From a bacterium (GTDB lineage: Bacteria; CSSED10-310; JAJRTK01), in NCBI GenBank assembly GCA_024278345.1, contig JAJRTK010000459.1, positions 1 to 49,649 on the forward strand: DNA of 49,649 nucleotides, given 5' to 3'. Within the stretch, counting starts at the first letter, position 1, and each line of letters starts with the position of its first letter. Made by a program: the position numbers and the translations under genes. Shown in pieces: positions 34,192-42,648 of the stretch. The notes below the pieces were generated by a model. The model saw only the letters and a list, made by a program, of their open reading frames with translations. It was not told the DNA's origin and did not search any database.

Positions 34192-34988
34192 ATGACCGAA
34201 CTCTGCGTAAACTCCTAGAGCAAGTGGCCTCCGGTTCCGTCGCTCCGGAGACAGCCGCCCGAAATCTTGTGGATCTTCCCTTTTCCGATCTCGGTTACGC
34301 CAAGCTCGATCACCACCGGGAGCTGCGACACGGTTTACCGGAGGTCGTTTTTGGTCAGGGAAAAGAACCGCACCAGATTGCCGCGATAGCAGCGGCGCTA
34401 CAAGAAAAAGGGCAAAACCTCCTGGTCACTCGTGCAGATTTAGCAGCATTCGAAGCTGTTCTGGAGCAGGTTCAGACAGCCGAATTCAATGCCACGGCCA
34501 AAACGATCACGGCTCAGGCCAGTCCTCCGCTCCAGCTCCCTGGAAACCTCCTCATCGCGGCAGCCGGCACGAGTGATCTTTTCGTCGCTGAGGAGGCTCG
34601 GGTTTGCGCAGCCGCTTTTGGGCTTCAAACCGAACTTTTGTGCGACGTGGGTGTGGCGGGAATACATCGCCTTTTCCGCCACCAAAAGGAGCTCAAACAG
34701 GCCGCCGTGGTCATCGTCGTTGCGGGTATGGATGGAGCTCTTCCAAGCGTTCTTGCGGGACTCGTTGGAACTCCAATCATCGCGGTTCCCACCAGCGTCG
34801 GATATGGCGCGAGCTTTGGGGGGATCGCGGCGCTTCTGGCCATGCTTAACTCCTGCGCCGCCGGAGTCACCGTGACGAACATCGACAACGGGTTTGGAGC
34901 GGCCTTTGCCGCCTACAGGATTCTCCGCGGGGCAAAGAAAGATGGAACAGCGCCTCGAACCGGCCCCCAACCGCCGCCATCTGGCTGA
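34188..34988 (+). CDS. larB: Nickel-pincer cofactor biosynthesis protein LarB
   Basis: LarB carboxylates and hydrolyses nicotinic acid adenine dinucleotide to the pyridinium biscarboxylate mononucleotide, the first step to the nickel-pincer cofactor of lactate racemase. The C-terminal domain is AIR-carboxylase-like (PurE): AAAGTSDLFVAEEA, VAGMDGALPSVLAGLVG, VPTSVGYGASFGG and NIDNGFGAAFAA are family hallmarks. The 266 aa fit. The GTG at 34188 overlaps the folD stop (GTGA), with GGAG upstream. LarC and LarE are not in the window, so the pathway partners lie elsewhere or the cofactor route is incomplete. Confidence 0.9.
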   Translation: MNDRTLRKLLEQVASGSVAPETAARNLVDLPFSDLGYAKLDHHRELRHGLPEVVFGQGKEPHQIAAIAAALQEKGQNLLVTRADLAAFEAVLEQVQTAEFNATAKTITAQASPPLQLPGNLLIAAAGTSDLFVAEEARVCAAAFGLQTELLCDVGVAGIHRLFRHQKELKQAAVVIVVAGMDGALPSVLAGLVGTPIIAVPTSVGYGASFGGIAALLAMLNSCAAGVTVTNIDNGFGAAFAAYRILRGAKKDGTAPRTGPQPPPSG

Positions 34989-35043
34989 ACCGATGGCCAA
35001 GGAGTGGCCCTGTGACGGAAGCCTGAAAACAATGGAAGAACAA

Positions 35044-35102
35044 GGCGAGTAGCGCGAACGGCCGTGAGCGATGGGAGCGGAAGTCAACCCGAAAGAAAAA
35101 CG
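35044..35102 (+). repeat. Dispersed repeat family R1, copy C
   Basis: GGCGAGTAGCGCGAACGGCC, then CGATGGGAGCGGAAGTCAAC and ccgAAAGAAAAACG. It lies after larB. A strong hairpin ACTCTCC(cgtt)GGAGAGT follows at 35117-35134. Confidence 0.65.
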
Positions 35103-35182
35103 TCAATTTCAACACGACTCTCCCGTTGGAGAGTTGGTCGAAGCCCTTAGCCATCTGACCGGTGGCGAATCAGAGGAGAGTT

Positions 35183-35875
35183 ATGAAACCCCAGACACCG
35201 TCACTTCGCGAGATCCTGCTCAAAACTCTTGAGGACGGCAAGATCTCCAGAGGCGAAAAAAAGGCACTTCGGGAGCTGCTTGTAGACGAGTCACCGGACA
35301 AGAGGTCCGCCGACTTGAACCGGCACCTTGCCTTCGAACTTGCTCAGGATGCCTTGAAACATCCCCATGATCGGCGCGTCGTGCAGTGGCTCGAAGATGT
35401 AGTGAAACTGCTGGACAGGAAGAACGAACGCCAGAGTTCATTTCATTCCGAGGCTCTTTTCAGTCCGAGCCCCGCCTGTCCGAAGCGTATCGTAGAATTC
35501 CTTGAAAGCGCCAGGAGTTCTGTGGACATCTGTGTTTTTACTATCACAGACAATGATATTGCCCGCGGCGTCATGAAGATTTTTCAAAGAGGCATCGCGG
35601 TTCGGATCATCACGGACGATGACAAAGCTCACGATATGGGCTCCGACGTGAACCGCTTCCGCGAAGCTGGGATTCCCACGGCAGTGGACCAAAGCTCGTA
35701 CCATATGCACCACAAATTCGCCGTTGTCGATGAGCGGCTTCTGCTGACGGGCAGCTACAATTGGACCCGCGGCGCCGCACGGCAGAACGAGGAGAATATC
35801 GTCATTACAGAGGATCGCCGCCTCGTCCGGGCCTTTGTCCAGGAATTCGAGCGGCTGTGGAGCGAATTCGCCTAA
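35183..35875 (+). CDS. Phospholipase D-like nuclease/hydrolase, single HKD motif
   Basis: ATG 35183 is preceded by GAGGAGAG; the track start at 35162 lacks a site. The first 85 residues are helical and polar. The C-terminal 140 residues form one PLD domain: SSVDICVFTITDNDIARG, VRIITDDDKAHD, and the catalytic HxKx4D in HHKFAVVDERLLLTGSYNW, followed by NEENIV. A single HKD motif means it must act as a dimer, as in bacterial Nuc and the Zucchini/PLD6 family. There is no signal peptide, so it is probably cytosolic, which separates it from Nuc. Substrate (nucleic acid or phospholipid) is undecided. It stands between larB and hslU. Confidence 0.88.
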   Translation: MKPQTPSLREILLKTLEDGKISRGEKKALRELLVDESPDKRSADLNRHLAFELAQDALKHPHDRRVVQWLEDVVKLLDRKNERQSSFHSEALFSPSPACPKRIVEFLESARSSVDICVFTITDNDIARGVMKIFQRGIAVRIITDDDKAHDMGSDVNRFREAGIPTAVDQSSYHMHHKFAVVDERLLLTGSYNWTRGAARQNEENIVITEDRRLVRAFVQEFERLWSEFA

Positions 35876-35951
35876 ACTCGGGTCCAAAAAAGAGTGCCCA
35901 GAGATCACGCCATGGGCACAGAACTTGAATGTTATGGAACAAGGGGGAATA

Positions 35952-35996
35952 ATGGCGTCTCTTTCCGGTTCCAGCAAGAGGGAAACTGAGTCATGA
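35952..35996 (+). CDS. Possible 14-aa leader ORF coupled to hslU
   Basis: ATG 35952 follows AAGGGGGAAT and opens a 14-codon frame ([14 protein letters not shown]) whose TGA overlaps the hslU ATG as ATGA. The ribosome-binding site and overlap make translation plausible. The sequence has no recognised function and could be chance. Confidence 0.25.
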   Translation: MASLSGSSKRETES

Positions 35997-37333
35997 GACC
36001 TTTGACTCCGAAGGAAATCGTTCGCGAGCTCGACAAGTACATCATTGGTCAGTCCGCGGCCAAGCGGGCAGCCGCCGTGGCTCTGAGAAATCGTTGGAGA
36101 CGCCAGCAGGTTTCGCCGGAGCTACGGGAGGAGATTTACCCCAAGAATATCCTGATGATCGGTCCCACTGGTGTGGGAAAGACCGAAATTGCCCGGCGCT
36201 TGGCGAAACTAGCAAACTCGCCTTTCCTCAAGATCGAGGCTTCGAAGTTTACGGAAGTCGGTTACGTCGGTCGGGATGTTGAATCCATGATCCGAGATCT
36301 CACCGAGCTCGCCGTGAGTATGGTGCGAAAAGAAAAACAGAGCCAGGTGGAGCGAAGGGCGTCCGAGCTCGCTGAGGAGCGGCTCCTCGATCTTCTTCTC
36401 CCACCATCGCCCCCTATGGCCGACGAGGGATTGGAGAGCCGGGGAGGGGGAAGTGCGACGCGGGAAAAGCTTCGTGAGTCCTTCCGCAGGGGTGGCCTCG
36501 ACGACCGGTTTGTGGAGCTTGATGTTCCGGAAGGCCCGCCATCGACGAATTTTCAGGTGTTCAGTTCATCGGGGATCGAAGAAATCGGCATGCAGTTCTC
36601 CAAGCTATTGCCAGGGCTCTTTCCCAACCGAGTCGCGAAAAAGAAGGTCAAGGTGGGCGAAGCTTTTCGGCGTTTGACTCAAGAAGAAGCACAAAAACTC
36701 ATCGACAACGACGCAGTCATTCGCGAAGCGATCGAGCGGACCGAACAATCGGGGATTGTCTTTCTGGACGAGCTCGACAAGATTGCCGGGCCGCGAGCGA
36801 CTCAGGGGCCAGATATATCGAGAGAGGGAGTCCAGCGGGATCTTCTGCCGATCATTGAAGGAACCACCGTGACGACCAAATATGGGATGGTGAAGACTGA
36901 TCATGTTTTGTTCTTGTCAGCGGGAGCATTCCATGTGTCGCGCCCATCAGATCTCATCCCCGAGCTCCAAGGCCGTTTCCCCATTCGCGTGGAGCTCCGA
37001 TCTTTGACGGAAGATGATTTTTTCCGGATCATGACCGAGCCTAAGAACGCGTTGATCCGGCAATACCAGGCACTACTGGAGACCGAAGAGGTCGAGCTCA
37101 TCTACCGGGATGATGCCCTTCGCGCCCTGGCCAAGCTAGCCCAAAGAGTCAACGAAGAAACCGAAAACATCGGTGCGCGGCGACTCCACACTCTTCTCGA
37201 AAAGCTTCTTTCCGAGATTTCCTTCAACGCGCCTGACCTTGCTGGCAAGACGATTGTCATCGACTCAGAAATGGTGGAACGGGAGCTTGGCGGTATCATC
37301 GAGGATCAAGAACTCTCACGTTACATCTTGTAG
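35993..37333 (+). CDS. hslU: ATP-dependent protease ATPase subunit HslU
   Basis: HslU is the AAA+ unfoldase that feeds substrates to the HslV (ClpQ) peptidase. The N-terminal [20 protein letters not shown] segment is diagnostic; Walker A is GPTGVGKT (about 59-66), the pore loop is GYVGRDV, the I-domain spans about 105-240, Walker B is FLDELDKIA, and the sensor and C-terminal regions ([26 protein letters not shown]) follow. The C-terminal DQELSRYIL tail is the part that docks into HslV. The 446 aa are normal. HslV usually lies immediately upstream; here that slot holds the PLD-like gene. AAGAGGG precedes the ATG by about 10 nt. Confidence 0.96.
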   Translation: MRPLTPKEIVRELDKYIIGQSAAKRAAAVALRNRWRRQQVSPELREEIYPKNILMIGPTGVGKTEIARRLAKLANSPFLKIEASKFTEVGYVGRDVESMIRDLTELAVSMVRKEKQSQVERRASELAEERLLDLLLPPSPPMADEGLESRGGGSATREKLRESFRRGGLDDRFVELDVPEGPPSTNFQVFSSSGIEEIGMQFSKLLPGLFPNRVAKKKVKVGEAFRRLTQEEAQKLIDNDAVIREAIERTEQSGIVFLDELDKIAGPRATQGPDISREGVQRDLLPIIEGTTVTTKYGMVKTDHVLFLSAGAFHVSRPSDLIPELQGRFPIRVELRSLTEDDFFRIMTEPKNALIRQYQALLETEEVELIYRDDALRALAKLAQRVNEETENIGARRLHTLLEKLLSEISFNAPDLAGKTIVIDSEMVERELGGIIEDQELSRYIL

Positions 37334-37369
37334 GCTTGGGCTAAGGTGGATCACCTGGGTCGCGTGCAA

Positions 37370-37430
37370 TTACCATGAAAGTACACGCAAAGCAGACATC
37401 CGTCTTGCCGTGAAAGTACACGCCGGCATG
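37370..37430 (-). repeat. Repeat family R3 (TGTACTTTCAYGGYAAG), minus-strand tandem pair
   Basis: The minus strand reads GTGTACTTTCACGGCAAGAC GGAT, then GTGTACTTTCATGGTAA. The same motif occurs on the plus strand at 46851-46880 and 47046-47075 between pilS and pilR. Confidence 0.65.
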
Positions 37431-37558
37431 GAGACCGGAAGGCCTCCACGCGAAAAGATTAGGTGGCTAAAACACCGGAGGCTTCGGCGTCCTGCCTTTC
37501 ATCTTCCGGGGTGTTGGCCAGCCCTACATGATTGTTAAGTGAGTGCAAGGATGAAGAG

Positions 37559-38752
37559 TTGAATAGAGGGAAGACAAGGGTGCTACTTCTAGTTTTGCTT
37601 GTCACCACGGCCCGCTGTGGGAACAAGGATAATCCCGTGGCTCCGCTGAGTTCCGCGCCGAGCAATGTCCGCTCCCTGAAAGCTAGGCTGAGCTGCCAGG
37701 CCATCGTGCTGACATTTGAGGCACCGTCACAAAAGACGGATGGGAGTGAGCTGCCCTTGCCTTTATCTTTCGAGGTCTACCGGCGGCACTACATGCCACC
37801 GGCGAAGCCGACTCCGGCACCGACGCTTCAGGCCTCCCCTGTTCCGAGCGCTCTTCCCGCCAATGGACCGGAGGCTCCCCAAATACCCGCCGCCACAACC
37901 TCCAAACCGCCTGTACCCGCTCCCTTACCGAAGGGTGATTTTGGAAAAATTGCTTCTTTCACACTGGAGGCAGCGGAAGAGGCATCGGACAAGAGGCGAG
38001 AAAGTAAGAGTGTCCAGTGGATCGACGACGGAAAGACCGGGAGTTTTCAGCCAGGCCTGGTCTATCTTTACCAGGTGATTGTCGTCGATGCCGAGGGAGA
38101 AACGAGTAGCCCCTCAAACACGGCCCAAATCGAGTACGAAATGGTACCCGCGCCCCCGGAAAACCTCGAGGTTTCGTCGGAGTCCGAGGGAATCGCCCTC
38201 CGTTGGCATCCACGGCTTGCCGACTGTCTAGGCAACCGGCTGCAAAACCAGGACATTGCCGGCTACAACGTTTACCGATCAGTGGGAGAAACGCCAGGGA
38301 CAGAGGCAAGCATGGTCAATTCGGCTCCGGTAACCGAGTCCCATTACACCGATCCATCGATTCGGCTCGACGAAACTTACCATTATCGGGTACGAGCGCT
38401 GCTTGTCGGTTCATCCATCGAGAGTGACGATTCGGAAGTTGCCGCGATCAAGGTCCGCGATCTTTTTCCTCCAGATCCACCGGACGGGCTCTTGGCGACG
38501 CGATCTCGGCGAGCGGTGCGGCTACTTTGGAATCCGTCGCAGGCAAGTGACGTGGAGGGATACCACGTCTACCGCCGGGAATCACGGGGTCCGTGGGTAC
38601 GTTTGACGACGGAGCCGATCCAGCATTCAAGCTACCGAGATAGTGATGTGCGACCAAATCGTGCGTACGAGTATCATATCACTGCGGTGGATCAGTCAAA
38701 GCAGCATAACGAAAGCCAACCTACAACACCGGTGAAAGTCGATGGATTCTAG
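37559..38752 (+). CDS. Fibronectin type III-domain lipoprotein (397 aa)
   Basis: The hydrophobic signal RVLLLVLLVTTARC suggests a lipoprotein with an atypical lipobox (Arg at -1). I chose TTG 37559 with AAGGATGA upstream; no in-frame ATG lies nearby, and the first track start (TTG 37532) has no site. After a Pro/Ala-rich linker (PTPAPTLQASPVPSALP), two clear fibronectin III-like modules follow: about residues 210-300 (GYNVYRSVGETPG, YHYRVRALL) and 305-395 (GYHVYRRESRGPW, YEYHITAVD); a more diverged one precedes. FN3 modules mediate extracellular binding; the partner is unknown. It overlaps dapB by 11 bp. Confidence 0.8.
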   Translation: MNRGKTRVLLLVLLVTTARCGNKDNPVAPLSSAPSNVRSLKARLSCQAIVLTFEAPSQKTDGSELPLPLSFEVYRRHYMPPAKPTPAPTLQASPVPSALPANGPEAPQIPAATTSKPPVPAPLPKGDFGKIASFTLEAAEEASDKRRESKSVQWIDDGKTGSFQPGLVYLYQVIVVDAEGETSSPSNTAQIEYEMVPAPPENLEVSSESEGIALRWHPRLADCLGNRLQNQDIAGYNVYRSVGETPGTEASMVNSAPVTESHYTDPSIRLDETYHYRVRALLVGSSIESDDSEVAAIKVRDLFPPDPPDGLLATRSRRAVRLLWNPSQASDVEGYHVYRRESRGPWVRLTTEPIQHSSYRDSDVRPNRAYEYHITAVDQSKQHNESQPTTPVKVDGF

Positions 38753-39524
38753 AGAATCCCCCCCGCTTGTCCTGTGGGGAGCCAGCGGTCGGATGGGGCT
38801 GGAACTCCAACGCCTCCTTTGCTCTAAGAGCCTTGGGAAATTGAAACAACTGGTGGTTTCTCCGGGATCGAAAAACCTGGGTTGCAGCGCATCGGGCGGT
38901 CAATTTTATGAGGCTCCAGGCCCTCTTGATCCCAGTGTTGAAGCCGCCATCGACTTTTCGAGTCCAGAGGGTCTTTTGGGTCTCCTGAGAGAGGCGCAAA
39001 CGGCAGGAATCCCCGTCGTCAGTGGAACGACAGGACTACAGGAACAGCACAGGCAGGCTCTAGTGGAAGCTGCGCTCACCATCCCCGTGTGCTGGGCTTC
39101 CAATTTTAGCCTGGGGATGCTGGCCGTGCATCGGGGCGTTCGTCTGTTCAAACGACTGTTGAAAGGGTTTGATATCGAGCTCGTAGAGTGTCATCATGGC
39201 GCAAAGAAAGATGCTCCCTCGGGAACTGCCCTGTCGTTGCTCTCGAGCTTGGATGCCGAAGAGCTTGAGTTTGGTCGCCACGGCAATAGAAGGAGACGCC
39301 CTGGAGAGGTAGGCGTACATTCGCTTCGAGGCGGATCCAATCCCGGCAGCCATTCGATTCATTTCCTTGGCGCCGGAGAAGATATTGTCCTGACTCATCA
39401 GTGCTGGAGCAGGGAGGTTTTTGCTCGCGGAGCCATCGCGACGGTGAACACCCTGCTTCGCAAAAAGGCTGGATTGTACGAAATGGCCGATCTTTTCACC
39501 AGCGACTCGCCCCTGTTTTTGTAG
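38742..39524 (+). CDS. dapB: 4-hydroxy-tetrahydrodipicolinate reductase DapB
   Basis: DapB reduces hydroxytetrahydrodipicolinate in the diaminopimelate/lysine pathway that feeds peptidoglycan. The N-terminal Rossmann loop is GASGRMG, VVSGTTG follows at about residue 90, and the catalytic signature is ELVECHHGAKKDAPSGTA, with the Lys that activates substrate. SIHFLGAGEDIVLTHQ and the end LYEMADLF are typical. The 260 aa are normal. Translation probably starts at ATG 38742 within the end of the FN3 gene (GGTGAAAG upstream). panB follows after 77 nt; together they form a small biosynthetic unit. Confidence 0.95.
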   Translation: MDSRESPPLVLWGASGRMGLELQRLLCSKSLGKLKQLVVSPGSKNLGCSASGGQFYEAPGPLDPSVEAAIDFSSPEGLLGLLREAQTAGIPVVSGTTGLQEQHRQALVEAALTIPVCWASNFSLGMLAVHRGVRLFKRLLKGFDIELVECHHGAKKDAPSGTALSLLSSLDAEELEFGRHGNRRRRPGEVGVHSLRGGSNPGSHSIHFLGAGEDIVLTHQCWSREVFARGAIATVNTLLRKKAGLYEMADLFTSDSPLFL

Positions 39525-39601
39525 GTAGGGGCGTGGGCAAGTGGCGATCTTTGGCTGAAACACGCTTGGATCCAGGCACGGACCAAGACGGAAGGAAAGC
39601 A

Positions 39602-40462
39602 ATGAAGCAAAAGAAGAAAACGGTTCCTGACATCGTTGGACGCAAGGGGGATTCGCAGCCTCTTGTCATGGTCACGGGCTATGATTACACGTCGGCGCGA
39701 CTCCTTGACATGGCTGGAGTCGATATCATTCTCGTGGGTGATTCGGCCTCGATGGTGATGCTAGGAGAAGAATCGACCCTACCTATTTCCCTTGACGAGA
39801 TCCTGGTTTTCACGCGCGGTGTCACAAGGGCGGCGGAACACGCCCTGGTGGTTGCGGATTTGCCGTTTTTGTCCTACGGGTTGGACAGCTCGGAAAGCGT
39901 TCGCAACGCCGGCAGGCTACTCAAAGAAGGAGGCGCCGCAGCCGTGAAACTCGAGGGAGGCGAAGAGCTTGTGGACCATGTCCGGCATTTGACACGGTGC
40001 AATATCCCGGTCATGGGGCATCTTGGGCTGACGCCCCAGTCTTTTCACCAGATGGGAGGACATCGGCTTCAAGGGCGAGACATCAAAGCGGCCAAAAAAC
40101 TGTTCAAAGATGCCCAATGCCTTGTAGAAGCAGGAGTTTTCGCTATTGTCCTGGAAGGGATTCCCGCCCTTGTAGCCGAAGCTGTCACTGGCTCGGTAGA
40201 GGTTCCTACAATTGGGATTGGAGCAGGCCCTGGGTGTGATGGGCAAGTCCTGGTCTGGCAGGATCTCCTTGGGATGAACTTGTCATTTCGGCCCCGATTC
40301 GTGAAACAGTATGCTCGTTTGGAAGAAACAATTTTGGACGCACTTGGCGGGTTTTGCCAAGAGGTGAGAGACGGCGGATTTCCGGTTGAACAACACTGCT
40401 ACCCCCTTCGGGACAAAGAGCTGGCAAGCTGGCTCGCCGCTCGTGCTCGGGACGACCGGTGA
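39602..40462 (+). CDS. panB: 3-methyl-2-oxobutanoate hydroxymethyltransferase PanB
   Basis: PanB transfers a hydroxymethyl group from 5,10-methylene-tetrahydrofolate to ketoisovalerate, the committed step of pantothenate synthesis. ATG 39602 follows GGAAGGAAAG; the longer track ORF overlaps dapB without cause. Diagnostic motifs are VTGYDYTSARLLD, VDIILVGDSASMVMLG, DLPFLSYG, VKLEGG, MGHLGLTPQSFHQMGG, VLEGIPALVAEAVT and TIGIGAGPGCDGQVLVWQD. The 286 aa are usual. Note the folate link to folD upstream. No panC is present nearby. Confidence 0.96.
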   Translation: MKQKKKTVPDIVGRKGDSQPLVMVTGYDYTSARLLDMAGVDIILVGDSASMVMLGEESTLPISLDEILVFTRGVTRAAEHALVVADLPFLSYGLDSSESVRNAGRLLKEGGAAAVKLEGGEELVDHVRHLTRCNIPVMGHLGLTPQSFHQMGGHRLQGRDIKAAKKLFKDAQCLVEAGVFAIVLEGIPALVAEAVTGSVEVPTIGIGAGPGCDGQVLVWQDLLGMNLSFRPRFVKQYARLEETILDALGGFCQEVRDGGFPVEQHCYPLRDKELASWLAARARDDR

Positions 40463-40555
40463 AGATCCGAATGAGGTGTCCGGGTTTTGGTGACACCGCC
40501 CGATCCGCCTGGGGCCTGGCTCTTTCTTGACTTCATGGCTTCCAGCCCCTAGAGT

Positions 40556-40584
40556 TTGGTTGGCGAAAAAGACGGGTCTACGAT
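40556..40584 (+). promoter_or_regulatory. Putative sigma-70 promoter of the pil cluster
   Basis: TTGGTT (40556-40561), a 17-bp spacer and TACGAT (40579-40584) lie just upstream of pilB (ATG 40607). The short leader (about 15-20 nt) includes AAGGAA. Confidence 0.45.
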
Positions 40585-40606
40585 TTCAACATAAGGAACT
40601 TTCGCT

Positions 40607-42439
40607 ATGGCCGTTCGTCTTGGTGAGCTTCTCCTCAAAGCGAATTTGATTACCAAAGATCAACTTCAGCAGGCAGTTCGAGAGAAAAAGCGAACGAAGG
40701 GGCCGCTGAGTGCCATCCTGGTTCTCAATGGTTTCGTCGATGAGGCGGACATCACAAACCTTCTAAGTCGGCAATACGGGATGCCATCAGTCGATCTCAC
40801 GCAGTTTGAAATCGACCCGAAAGTAACCAAGTTGGTGCCAGCTGCCGTGGCCCGCAAGCATCGCATCGTTCCATTCAGCAAGACCGGTTCGACGCTAACT
40901 ATCGCTCTGGCGGATCCCTCGAACATCTCGGCCATCGATGACATCAACTTTCTAACCGGCCTCAACGTCGAGGCCGTGCTTGCCTCTGAAATGGCGATTC
41001 TTCAGGCGATCGACAAGTACTATCGTGGTGGCAAAGGCCTTGCTCTTTACTCCAAGGCCGGCGAGGAGGGTGCGGCTTCTTATGCAGACGACGATTCCGA
41101 GTCGGATTCTTATGCTTCTCTTTTGGAGGAGGAGGGGGATGCCGAACCGGATGAAGTGCTCTTCACGGAAAGCGATTATGCTGATTTTACTGGTCTCATC
41201 GGGGACGCGGTAGAAGAAATCGAATTCGTTTCCGGAACGGATGACATCGACACGGATCTAACGGGCGCTGAAGAGGCGCCGATCATCCGGCTGGTCAACG
41301 GGATTCTTCTCAAGGCCGTGAAATTAGGAGTCAGCGACATTCATATCGAGCCTTATGAAAAGGTTTTTCGAATTCGCTACCGACTAGATGGAAACCTCTA
41401 CAAAGAGCTTCAACTTCCATTGGAGATCAAGAACGCCATCACCTCGCGCCTCAAGATTATGAGTGCCCTGGACATCGCCGAACGGCGCCTCCCTCAGGAT
41501 GGCCGGATCAAGCTCAAGCTGTCGAAGAAGAGGGATATCGATTTCCGAGTCTCAACTCTTCCCGTGTTGTTCGGGGAGAAAGTCGTTCTTCGCCTTCTGG
41601 ACAAGTCCAACTTGCAGCTCGACATGACGAAGCTGGGTTTTGACGAATACCAGTTGGATCGGTTTGGTGACGCGCTGGAGCAACCTTTCGGGATGATTCT
41701 GGTTACGGGTCCCACGGGGAGTGGTAAGTCCACGACTCTCTACAGTGCGCTGGCTCGGCTCAACAAGGACTCGACCAATATTTCCACGGCGGAAGATCCT
41801 GTCGAGTTCAGCATGTATGGCATCAACCAAGTCCAGATGCGTGAAGAAGTCGGGTTGAACTTTGCAGCGTCGTTGCGGTCGTTTCTGAGGCAAGACCCTG
41901 ACATCATCATGGTGGGCGAGATCCGGGACTTCGAAACAGCGGAGATTGCCATCAAGGCGGCACTTACAGGACACTTGGTGCTATCGACTCTCCACACCAA
42001 CGATGCGCCAAGCACTATCAACCGTATGTTAAACATGGGGATTGAGCCGTTCTTGGTTTCCTCGTCAGTGATCCTCATCGTTGCCCAGCGCTTGGCCCGG
42101 AAAGTTTGCCAGAATTGCAAGGAACCCCATGAAGTAGATATCGACACCCTCCTGGATTTTGGATTTAGTGAGGAAGAGGCGGAGAATTGCGTTCCTTACA
42201 AAGGGAAGGGTTGCAAAGTTTGTGCTGGAAAGGGCTATAAAGGCCGGATCGCGCTTTACGAAGTGATGAAGGTTGGCGATGATATGCGCGAGCTCATTGT
42301 CCGTGGAGCGACAAACCTCGAGCTGAGAGAGCTGGCCATCGAGGAGAAGATGGATACTCTCCGGAGAAGCGGGATTAAGAAGGTACTGCAGGGCCAGACG
42401 ACCCTGGAGGAAGTCGGGGCCGTCACTTTCTCCACGTAA
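40607..42439 (+). CDS. pilB: Type IV pilus assembly ATPase PilB
   Basis: PilB is the cytoplasmic hexameric ATPase driving pilus extension. The N-terminal MshEN/GSPII_E_N domain (LGELLLKANLITKDQLQQAV, residues 1-150) can bind cyclic di-GMP in homologues. An acidic linker (about 155-215) leads to the ATPase core: Walker A GPTGSGKSTT near 368, the Asp box, and Walker B DIIMVGEIRDFET near 431. The zinc tetracysteine motif is CQNC then CKVC at about 503-545. The 610 aa are slightly longer than usual owing to the linker. AAGGAA precedes ATG 40607. It heads the pilBTCSR run. Confidence 0.97.
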   Translation: MAVRLGELLLKANLITKDQLQQAVREKKRTKGPLSAILVLNGFVDEADITNLLSRQYGMPSVDLTQFEIDPKVTKLVPAAVARKHRIVPFSKTGSTLTIALADPSNISAIDDINFLTGLNVEAVLASEMAILQAIDKYYRGGKGLALYSKAGEEGAASYADDDSESDSYASLLEEEGDAEPDEVLFTESDYADFTGLIGDAVEEIEFVSGTDDIDTDLTGAEEAPIIRLVNGILLKAVKLGVSDIHIEPYEKVFRIRYRLDGNLYKELQLPLEIKNAITSRLKIMSALDIAERRLPQDGRIKLKLSKKRDIDFRVSTLPVLFGEKVVLRLLDKSNLQLDMTKLGFDEYQLDRFGDALEQPFGMILVTGPTGSGKSTTLYSALARLNKDSTNISTAEDPVEFSMYGINQVQMREEVGLNFAASLRSFLRQDPDIIMVGEIRDFETAEIAIKAALTGHLVLSTLHTNDAPSTINRMLNMGIEPFLVSSSVILIVAQRLARKVCQNCKEPHEVDIDTLLDFGFSEEEAENCVPYKGKGCKVCAGKGYKGRIALYEVMKVGDDMRELIVRGATNLELRELAIEEKMDTLRRSGIKKVLQGQTTLEEVGAVTFST

Positions 42440-42582
42440 TGAGCTCACGGCAGAATTTTCTTAGCCAATTGGGAACGATCCCGTTATGCTCAGGGCCAAT
42501 GGAAATATCAGCCTGGCCTTGGGTCCACTGTCTTCGGCAGGCCTGGGGCTGCGACAAGACAAAACGGGAAGTCAGATTTTTG

Positions 42583-42606
42583 CAGGCCCTTAGGCTGAAG
42601 GGCCTG
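42583..42606 (+). other. Strong hairpin between pilB and pilT
   Basis: CAGGCCCTT(aggctg)AAGGGCCTG is a perfect 9-bp stem with a 6-nt loop in the 209-bp pilB-pilT gap. It is followed by ttgttgat rather than a U-tract, so it may be an RNA-processing or mRNA-stability element rather than a terminator. Confidence 0.6.
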
Positions 42607-42648
42607 TTGTTGATACAGCCAATTGCTTTCGGCTGGAGGAGATGAACA

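Noticed and set aside
40471-40492. GGTGTC/GACACC hairpin after panB as terminator
   Set aside because: Only a 6-bp stem and no U-tract follows.
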